A DNA stretch of 64,000 nucleotides from Gluconobacter kondonii (lineage in GTDB: Bacteria > Pseudomonadota > Alphaproteobacteria > Acetobacterales > Acetobacteraceae): contig NZ_BEWP01000001.1 of the NCBI RefSeq assembly GCF_002723995.1, positions 186,001 through 250,000 on the forward strand, written 5' to 3'. The first letter of the stretch is position 1; every line of letters starts with the position of its first letter. The translations under genes were made by a program, and so were the position numbers. A model generated the notes under the pieces. The model was not told the origin of the DNA and did no database searches. It worked only from the letters and a program-made list of their open reading frames with translations. This document shows positions 17,598-24,367 of the stretch, piece after piece.

Positions 17598-18368
17598 TCA
17601 GTCATTGTTCCCTGAACGCACACCCATGAACTGGATGAGAAACTGGAACAGGTTCACGAAATTGAGATACATCGTCAGAGCATCATAGACACTCAGCTTC
17701 GCTACTTCCTCTGGACCAGCATAGGCCATGTACTGCTGGTATGTGATCTTGATCCGCTGCGTATCATAGGCCGCAAGCACGGTGAAAAGACCCACGCCTA
17801 TTACAGAAACAAGCATGGCCAATGGAGAACTGTGCAGGAAAATGTTCACCACCGAAGCCAGAACGATACCGATCAACCCCATGAACAAGAACGAACCGAG
17901 TCGAGCGAGATTGGCGCCGGTCGTGTATCCCCACAGCGACATTCCAGCGAATGTAATGGCCGTCACGAAGAAGGTCCGGGCCACGGAAACTCCCGTATAG
18001 CTCAACAAAATGCTGGCCATGCTGGCACCCATCGCGGCGCTGAACAGCAGAAAAATCCCCTGCACAGCCGGACGGGAAAGACGGTTAACGCCAAAAGACA
18101 GAACCATCACGAACACGAGCGGCGCGAATATACTGATACCACCCAGGAGGGTCGGTCGCAGGACGATTGCACCATTCGGCATTTCAGCCAGATGGAAGAA
18201 CAGAGCGCGCAGAGATGTCTGTGCGACGCCGTAGGCGACCACTCCCGTGATCACCAGACCAAGCGCCATCCAGTTGAAGACCCGGCACATATAAGCACGA
18301 AGTCCGGCATCAAGACTGCCGGCTCCGGCCTGCACACCGGCTCTGCTGAAGTTGGAATTAAAAGCCAT
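17598..18368 (-). CDS. Bax inhibitor-1/YccA family membrane protein
   Basis: A 256-residue membrane protein with a short polar N-terminus and seven hydrophobic helices. The family core is visible in AYMCRVFNWMALGLVITGVVAY and the later FFVTAITFAGMSLWGYTT. The C-terminal portion (AAYDTQRIKITYQQYM) is the usual acidic/pore-side signature, with the Asp after the sixth helix. Bacterial members are calcium-leak or FtsH-interacting membrane proteins; the precise role here is unknown. The frame extends to 18473, but the ATG at 18368 has AAAAGGTG just upstream and gives the normal length. It has its own terminator, so it is probably separate from cyoABCD. Confidence 0.92.
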   Translation of the reverse strand: MAFNSNFSRAGVQAGAGSLDAGLRAYMCRVFNWMALGLVITGVVAYGVAQTSLRALFFHLAEMPNGAIVLRPTLLGGISIFAPLVFVMVLSFGVNRLSRPAVQGIFLLFSAAMGASMASILLSYTGVSVARTFFVTAITFAGMSLWGYTTGANLARLGSFLFMGLIGIVLASVVNIFLHSSPLAMLVSVIGVGLFTVLAAYDTQRIKITYQQYMAYAGPEEVAKLSVYDALTMYLNFVNLFQFLIQFMGVRSGNND

Positions 18369-18388
18369 GACACCTTTTCCAATGAGAT

Positions 18389-18405
18389 GCCCTTTTAAAA
18401 AGGGC
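18389..18405. promoter_or_regulatory. 17-base palindrome ahead of the BI-1 gene
   Basis: GCCCTTTT-A-AAAAGGGC is a perfect inverted repeat starting 20 bases upstream of the BI-1 ATG, between it and the divergent thpR gene. It looks like an operator, or it overlaps the promoter. No regulator is assigned. Confidence 0.4.
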
Positions 18406-18519
18406 GCTTGACGAACCAGGGAGGGCCGTCCGTACACTCCACCTGAATGTGGGAGTTTTGCCGGAGGGGTCAAGAATACTCCGCCGTCCCTTACTTATTT
18501 TTCATGGGAAACGCGCCTC

Positions 18520-19083
18520 TTGAGACTTTTTGTCGCACTCGACCTTCCTGTCGATCTCCGTGAAACGCTGGCGCTGATGCGCGGTTCCATGCCCGGTGTG
18601 CAATGGGTTCCTGCACAAAACCACCACATCACGCTTCGCTTCATCGGGGAAATCACGGACAGACATCGAATGGAGGAAATTGACCTCGCCCTCTCCCGTC
18701 TGGCCTGGAAGCCCTTCGACCTGTCGCTCGCACAGGCCGATATCCGCGAGGGCCTCAATGCTGACAGCCTCCTGATCGGAGTTGAGCGCACGCCCCAACT
18801 TGAGACGCTCCAGTCTCAGGTCGAAAGTGTCCTTCGCCGCGCCGGATGCCTTCCCGCGAAGCGACGCTTCCAGCCAGCCGTCACGCTGGGGCATTTCTCC
18901 TCCAGCCAGCGGGCGGACGCCATCCAATGGGTGCAGAGACACAATCTCTTTCGCAGCAAACCGATGTCCGTAGAGCACGTTACGCTTTTTGAAAGCCTGC
19001 GCAGTCTCGGAGAGCATATCTATGTTCCCAGAGCCGAATATGCCTGGCAGCCAGAGATGCCGCTGTCGCCCGAGGAAGAATGA
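18520..19083 (+). CDS. thpR: RNA 2',3'-cyclic phosphodiesterase (LigT/2H family)
   Basis: A 187-residue 2H phosphoesterase. The two catalytic H-x-T/S motifs are HHITLRFIGE (about residue 36) and HVTLFESL (about 152), the right distance apart for ThpR. The family opens 2',3'-cyclic phosphates and shows weak RNA ligase activity in vitro. The start is a TTG giving RLFVALDLP, the conserved family beginning; a nearby ATG at 18504 is out of frame. It overlaps the downstream UDG-like gene by 4 bases (ATGA), so the pair forms an operon. Confidence 0.9.
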   Translation: MRLFVALDLPVDLRETLALMRGSMPGVQWVPAQNHHITLRFIGEITDRHRMEEIDLALSRLAWKPFDLSLAQADIREGLNADSLLIGVERTPQLETLQSQVESVLRRAGCLPAKRRFQPAVTLGHFSSSQRADAIQWVQRHNLFRSKPMSVEHVTLFESLRSLGEHIYVPRAEYAWQPEMPLSPEEE

Positions 19084-19685
19084 CCCGATCCATCCCCTCC
19101 CCTGAGGAGCGCCTTGACGCCCTCCTCAGGGAAGTCCGGGCCTGCCGCGTCTGTGAGAAACACCTGCCTCTGGGGGCTCGCCCCCTGATCCACGCCTCCG
19201 CGACTTCCAGGATTCTGATTGCAAGTCAGGCACCGGGCACCAAAGCCCATATCGCAGGGAAATCGTTTTTCGATCCGTCCGGCAATCGCCTCCGAAGCTG
19301 GCTCGACATCCCGGAAGACATTTTTTACGACACCCGGCATGTCGCTATTCTGCCAATGGGCTTGTGCTATCCCGGACGCCTGCCTCAGGGCGGCGACAAA
19401 CCGCCGCGCCCTGAATGCGCCCCTCTATGGCGACATCGTATCCTGTCGCTCTTGCCTGATATCCGCCTCACACTTCTCGTAGGCAGCTATTCCCAGAACC
19501 ACGTTCTGGGGCGTGGTTCAGTCACGGAGCGAGTCAGGAATTTCAGGGATTACCTGCCGGAGTATTTTCCCCTGCCCCATCCGTCATGGCGGACCGGGGT
19601 TTGGGAAAAGAAAGCGCCATGGTTTCAGGAAGAGGTCATCCCGGCCCTGCGAGCGCGCGTTCATGCGCTGCTTGCCGAGCGCTAA
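19080..19685 (+). CDS. Uracil-DNA glycosylase superfamily protein
   Basis: A 201-residue protein resembling the UDG superfamily. A CxxC pair near the N-terminus (ACRVCEKH) is followed by the motif-1-like segment ASQAPGTKAHIAGKSFFDPSGNRL and the late PHPSWR motif. In family 4/5 enzymes these form the uracil pocket and DNA-intercalation loop. Two more cysteines (GLCYPG, PECAPL) might complete an iron-sulfur site, but spacing does not clearly match family 4. The polar residue after the APG turn also differs, so uracil removal is not certain. It is coupled to thpR upstream and convergent with marC, 3 bases apart. Confidence 0.82.
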   Translation: MTRSIPSPEERLDALLREVRACRVCEKHLPLGARPLIHASATSRILIASQAPGTKAHIAGKSFFDPSGNRLRSWLDIPEDIFYDTRHVAILPMGLCYPGRLPQGGDKPPRPECAPLWRHRILSLLPDIRLTLLVGSYSQNHVLGRGSVTERVRNFRDYLPEYFPLPHPSWRTGVWEKKAPWFQEEVIPALRARVHALLAER

Positions 19686-19688
19686 ATT

Positions 19689-20390
19689 TCAGGCGGCTTT
19701 AGCCTGCCTGAAGGCCTCGACCAGAAATCCTTCGACGCCTGATGACAGAATCTGAATTCCGATCGCCAGCAGGATCAGGGCAGCAAGACGACTGACAATC
19801 CGCGCACCTGTCACACCCAGCATCGCCACGACCCGCTCGGCATAGGCGTAAACGATAGCCACAACGACGGCCATGGTCGTCGCCGCAGCGGAAACGCCCA
19901 GATAGTAATCTGCTGTTGGCATATGGGGCGGCGTGGACGAACTCAGGGCGATGGCGACGGAAATACTTCCCGGCCCCACCGTAAACGGCATTGCCAGTGG
20001 AAAGAATGCCCGCTCTCGCAGATCCGGCGTTGTTACGGTGCGACCACCCTGAAGCGCCTGCTTTTCCTTGCGGGCCTCGGACGTTTCTGGCTGCAACAAC
20101 ATCACCCATGCCCGGGAGGCCACAACAAGACCGCCGGTGATGCGCAGGGCATTGATTGAAATTCCAAAAAAACCGAGAATCCAGCTTCCAAACCAGATGG
20201 ACACCAGCATGATGCCCAGCGAATTCAACGCTACCTGACGCGCGAGTTCCACAACTTCGCGGCGCTCGCGCCCTTCTGTTGCCTGCGCGAAAATCAGCGA
20301 GGCCCCGAGCGGATTGATGATCGAAAACAGCGCGGGAAAGGCAATCAGCCAGCTGCTGAGCGTATTCCCCAGTCCGGGCGCCAGACTCAT
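19689..20390 (-). CDS. MarC/NAAT family membrane protein
   Basis: A 233-residue protein with six hydrophobic segments. The MarC signature is visible at the N-terminus (FPALFSIINPLGASLIFA) and middle (FFPLAMPFTVGPGSISVAIAL). Function of the family is poorly defined; an old link to multiple antibiotic resistance in E. coli was not upheld. The start overlaps the mprF-like gene by 4 bases, so it is the third gene of lysK-mprF-marC. That could point to a membrane-lipid or amino-acid related role (inference). Confidence 0.9.
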   Translation of the reverse strand: MSLAPGLGNTLSSWLIAFPALFSIINPLGASLIFAQATEGRERREVVELARQVALNSLGIMLVSIWFGSWILGFFGISINALRITGGLVVASRAWVMLLQPETSEARKEKQALQGGRTVTTPDLRERAFFPLAMPFTVGPGSISVAIALSSSTPPHMPTADYYLGVSAAATTMAVVVAIVYAYAERVVAMLGVTGARIVSRLAALILLAIGIQILSSGVEGFLVEAFRQAKAA

Positions 20391-22522
20391 GAGCCTGTTG
20401 CAGCCTGTGGCTGGCGCTTGCGTGCCAGACGTTCCTCACCCTTCAGAAAAGCCCGCAACATCCGATAGTCCTCGGAAAAACAGCATACCGTCCCGGCTGT
20501 CCTGTCTGGACAGACCGTCAGTCCCAGATCGTTATAAACGGCCATCAGGGACTGGCCAACCTGTATGAAAGCGAGCTTGCAGCCCTCCTGCAACGCCAGA
20601 TCCCGCAGTCTCCAGATTGCCGCCACACAGTTGCGTTCGGAGCCCGCCGGATCGCCCAACCCGATAATGAACTGCCCCGTCCGCAGGAACGGAATGGCCG
20701 CGCGCCCTGCCTCGTCCAGCAAAAGCCCGGTCGGACGACGCAAACCCAGTTGCGGTAAGGCATGGGCCAGACTGTGATAACGACAGGCATTCTCAGCCGT
20801 CCAGGCCTCGAACCGAATGCGCGTCCGGCGCATTCCGCGCCACAGGACGTAAAACCCGCAAAGGGCCGAAAACCCCAGAAACCAGCGCCCAACAGCCGTA
20901 TGGGCATCATAGATCATGGACCGCCACCAGATCGGCCCCAGATGCCGCTGTATCGCCACCCAGCCAACCCCCATGAGCCCCAGCCCCCACAGCGACAGGG
21001 GCGCAAGCGTTGCTGGCGTCAGAGGGGCGGTCAGAAGATGCGCGCGACGATAATAGCAGTTCCGGAATGGCAGCAGCAGGAGCATCACGAGCGCAATGAC
21101 AACCGGCCCTTCCCACGGCGCATGACGCAGGATCAGCAGCAGAACCGCCGATCCCAGCATCCCGAGAGAAAATTTCCAGGCCAGCGCCACACGCTGCGAC
21201 AGTCCCCAAGACAGTGCCGCAAGCCCGACGCCAACCACCGTCAGCAGAAGATCCGCAATCTGCGACACCGCCGCCCAAAAGGACGTCTGGACAGGCGGCA
21301 GGTCCGCCACCAGCGCATAGAGCAACAGCAACAGCCCGACCACAGCCTGCACACTCGTCGCCACCGCCACGGAGAAATCCGCTTCCGATTCACGAATGAC
21401 CTGACTGGGCCTGACCCTGCGCGGGGTTTGCCCGGCCGAAACCAGCGCCTGTTCGCCACGCAGGAACAACTCGTGCCCCGCGAACATCAGCCCCGCAATC
21501 AGAAGGGGGATAATATAATAGAAAAGCCGGAATACGAGGATCGCGCCCATGATCTGCGACGTTGGCAGATAAGCCTGCAACGCCAGCAGCATGGCACCAT
21601 CGAAAACGCCCAAACCTCCCGGAACGCTGGCCATCAAGCCGGCCGTGTAAGAAGCCAGATAGATTGCCAGAAACGTCCCGAACCCGAAATGGGCTTCCGG
21701 CGGCAGAGGCGGCAGCACGCAATACGCAATGAGCGCCGTCGCCGCCATGTCAGCCGCACTGACGGCGATCTGTGCAATCGCAATCCCCGGCCCCGGAAGT
21801 TCGATCTCATACTTCCAGACCCGCACATGCTTGCGGACGCGCGAGACCAGCACATAGGCCAGCAACACAGCCCACAGGCCGAGGCCAACAAATCTGAGCA
21901 GAAACGTCGGCAGATGCATCAGAACCGGCACCGCGTGCGGTTCGATAATTAGGATTCCCCCAATTAACGCCATCGTACCGAGCAGATAGGTCGCGGAGCA
22001 GAAAGCAATGATCTGCGCGATTGCACCCGGTGCCACGCCCCAGCTCCGATAGAGCCGAAACCGCACCGCCGCTCCTGATATCGCCGCACAGCCCAGATTG
22101 TGGGACAGCACATAGGAGCAGAACGCCGCAAAAGCGGAGCGCTGATACGACACGTCCGCCCGGACATGCAAACACGCCAGCCGGTCATAAAAGGACAGGA
22201 TGAAGTATGACAGAACCGTCGCCGCCCCGCCCGCCATCAGCGCAGAGTTTGGGATGGCGCTCAGGCTCGTGGTGATGTCGTGCAGCGAAAGATGTCGCAG
22301 TTCGCGCCAGATAACGACCACAGCCGCCACCAGCAGAACCAGCCCCACAAGAGCGGGCGCGCGCGACAGGAGAACCTGCCAGCGTCGCTTAGACGGACTG
22401 GCCTCCTCACACCCGCAATCCACGGGATCCGCCTCCACCAATGCACAGACTTCGCCCTTCACAGACGAAGCCTGAACATCGGGCAACCGGGACTCCGGTC
22501 TTTTCTCTTTGGGCGCGCCCAC
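20387..22522 (-). CDS. mprF: MprF-like aminoacyl-phosphatidylglycerol synthase/flippase
   Basis: A 711-residue bifunctional protein. The N-terminal half is a flippase-type domain with many helices (from residue 53, then SFYDRLACLHV and the segment SVPGGLGVFDGAML). The C-terminal soluble DUF2156 domain, from about residue 565, has RRTGLLLDEAGR-like and GDPAGSERN features. Known MprF enzymes move an amino acid, often Lys, from aminoacyl-tRNA onto phosphatidylglycerol and flip the product outward, lowering the surface negative charge. Lys versus Ala specificity cannot be read here. The GTG start lies 3 bases after the lysK stop, and the end overlaps marC. The neighbour supports Lys-tRNA as donor. 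Confidence 0.9.
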   Translation of the reverse strand: MGAPKEKRPESRLPDVQASSVKGEVCALVEADPVDCGCEEASPSKRRWQVLLSRAPALVGLVLLVAAVVVIWRELRHLSLHDITTSLSAIPNSALMAGGAATVLSYFILSFYDRLACLHVRADVSYQRSAFAAFCSYVLSHNLGCAAISGAAVRFRLYRSWGVAPGAIAQIIAFCSATYLLGTMALIGGILIIEPHAVPVLMHLPTFLLRFVGLGLWAVLLAYVLVSRVRKHVRVWKYEIELPGPGIAIAQIAVSAADMAATALIAYCVLPPLPPEAHFGFGTFLAIYLASYTAGLMASVPGGLGVFDGAMLLALQAYLPTSQIMGAILVFRLFYYIIPLLIAGLMFAGHELFLRGEQALVSAGQTPRRVRPSQVIRESEADFSVAVATSVQAVVGLLLLLYALVADLPPVQTSFWAAVSQIADLLLTVVGVGLAALSWGLSQRVALAWKFSLGMLGSAVLLLILRHAPWEGPVVIALVMLLLLPFRNCYYRRAHLLTAPLTPATLAPLSLWGLGLMGVGWVAIQRHLGPIWWRSMIYDAHTAVGRWFLGFSALCGFYVLWRGMRRTRIRFEAWTAENACRYHSLAHALPQLGLRRPTGLLLDEAGRAAIPFLRTGQFIIGLGDPAGSERNCVAAIWRLRDLALQEGCKLAFIQVGQSLMAVYNDLGLTVCPDRTAGTVCCFSEDYRMLRAFLKGEERLARKRQPQAATGS

Positions 22523-22525
22523 GGC

Positions 22526-24157
22526 TCAGCCCTGTACAGGCTCTTCAACAGGCCGCGCGAGAGCTTCCCGGATCAGGCCAACCGTCTCCGGCAGCCCGAA
22601 CAGGGACGCAAAAATCCCGAAACGCGGCCCTTCGGTCTGTCCCAGCAGAACCTCATACAGGCACCCGAACCACGACCGCAGTTCGGATTTCTCGAAATAC
22701 CGTTTGCCGACTTCGAACACGACATCCTGCACATCGCCCGGCGGCGTTTCCGGCGCGAGCTTTGCCAGTTCGTCCGCAAGATCTACCAGCCCCTTGCGCT
22801 CGGTGTCCGTCGGCGCGCGGTAGGTCTTGTTCGGGTAAACCTGTTCCTGAAAATACGTCAGCGCACAGCGTACGAGACGGTCCACATACGGATGCGTCTC
22901 AGGCGACAGCGTCGGATCGTAGCGGCGCAGGAACTTCCACAGCGTCTCGGGCTTGTCGGCATTGGCCACGTTCGCAAGGTTCAGCAACGCTGTATACGAG
23001 ACCGGGCTGGTGTCTTCCGGGCGGATCGTTCCGCCATGAATGAACCACACCGGATTGGCCATCAGGTCCGGCCCGTCCTGTGTCTCGGCCTTCTGCACGA
23101 GCGTCAGGTAATCATCCGTCGCACGCGGAATTACATCGAAGAACAGACGCTTGGCCCGCGTCGGCTGCTGGAACATATACTGCCCCAGACTTTCCGGCGT
23201 GCCATAGCGCAGCCATTCCTCGACCGACAGGCCGTTACCCTTGGACTTGCTGATCTTCTGCCCCTGCGCATCGAGGAACAGTTCGTAGGTCAGACCCGCA
23301 GGCGGTTCCTTACCCAGAATACGGCAGATCTTCGACGACAGCTTCACACTGTCGATCAGATCCTTGCCCGACATTTCATAATCCACGCCCAGCGCATACC
23401 AGCGCATGGCCCAGTCGGCCTTCCACTGCATCTTGGCATGGCCGCCCAGAACGGATGTCTCGAACGTCTTACCGGATTCGTCCTTCCAGACAACGGTCCC
23501 GGCATCCGGATCAACCTTGATGATCGGCACCTGCATGACCTGCCCGGTCTCGGGGTGGATCGGCAGAACCGGGGAGTAGGTCGCCCGACGCTCTGGGCCA
23601 AGCGTCGGAATAATGGTCGCTACGACTTCGTCATGGACTTCAAGCATACGGCGCAGCGCCGCATCAAACGTGCCGTTGGTGTAATACTGCGTGGCGGAGG
23701 CGAACTCGTATTCAAAACCGAAACTGTCGAGGAACTGGCGCAGGCGCGCATTATTATGCGCGGCAAAGCTCTCATACTCGCCAAACGGATCAGGCACCCG
23801 CGTCAGCGGCAGGCCGATATGCTTCGCCAGAAGTTCCTGCTGCGGCACATTGGTCGGGACCTTGCGCAGCGCATCCATGTCGTCAGAAAACGCGAGCAGG
23901 CGCGTCGGACGGCCGGTCAGCGCCTCATAGGCCTGACGCACCCAGGTCGTCCGTGCCACTTCACCGAACGTACCGATATGCGGCAAGCCCGACGGACCAT
24001 AGCCCGTTTCCAGAAGAGCGGGAGCCTGTTCCGAAGCATCTGATGCGCGCGCGTCCATGCGCGCGGTGATTTTTCGCGCCTCTTCAAACGGCCATGCTTT
24101 CGGAAGCGGCGCGTCAGGAGAGAGGGACGGAGCGATAGGTGTCTTGGATTTCTGCAT
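22526..24157 (-). CDS. lysK: Class I lysyl-tRNA synthetase
   Basis: A 543-residue class I LysRS, unrelated in fold to the usual class II LysS. The HIGH-like motif is GLPHIGTFGE (about residue 57), and the KMSKS-like loop is KISKSKGNG (about residue 295). The N-terminal Rossmann domain and the C-terminal alpha-helical domain (WFGCLYEVLLGQTEGPRFG) match the family. It charges tRNA-Lys in the cytoplasm. Many alphaproteobacteria use only this class. The chosen ATG lacks a strong Shine-Dalgarno sequence. It is the first gene of lysK-mprF-marC and is divergent from the dinG-like helicase across 210 bases. Confidence 0.95.
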   Translation of the reverse strand: MQKSKTPIAPSLSPDAPLPKAWPFEEARKITARMDARASDASEQAPALLETGYGPSGLPHIGTFGEVARTTWVRQAYEALTGRPTRLLAFSDDMDALRKVPTNVPQQELLAKHIGLPLTRVPDPFGEYESFAAHNNARLRQFLDSFGFEYEFASATQYYTNGTFDAALRRMLEVHDEVVATIIPTLGPERRATYSPVLPIHPETGQVMQVPIIKVDPDAGTVVWKDESGKTFETSVLGGHAKMQWKADWAMRWYALGVDYEMSGKDLIDSVKLSSKICRILGKEPPAGLTYELFLDAQGQKISKSKGNGLSVEEWLRYGTPESLGQYMFQQPTRAKRLFFDVIPRATDDYLTLVQKAETQDGPDLMANPVWFIHGGTIRPEDTSPVSYTALLNLANVANADKPETLWKFLRRYDPTLSPETHPYVDRLVRCALTYFQEQVYPNKTYRAPTDTERKGLVDLADELAKLAPETPPGDVQDVVFEVGKRYFEKSELRSWFGCLYEVLLGQTEGPRFGIFASLFGLPETVGLIREALARPVEEPVQG

Positions 24158-24367
24158 GATTACAGGAAAAAGTAGGGAGACACCCCTTCTTGGTCAAGCA
24201 ATACGACACATTCCCGTTTCACTCTGACTAATCCTTCACATTACGAAATATTTCAGTAACTTTTTTGCCCGTCCCAACCCCTTGCAGACAGCCATCTTTC
24301 ACGTTCCGTTCGCAAAACTCGCAAAACATCCTCGCCGGAATTTTTCCTTCCCGCTACACTGGCCACA

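Noticed and set aside
17302-17688. 128-codon plus-strand frame in the cyo control region
   Set aside because: It crosses the AT-rich block, the BI-1 terminator and the 3' end of the BI-1 gene, and has no good ribosome site or domain.
22280-24043. 587-codon plus-strand frame antisense to lysK
   Set aside because: The lysK frame has clear class I LysRS motifs; the antisense product is Arg/Gln/His-rich without domains.
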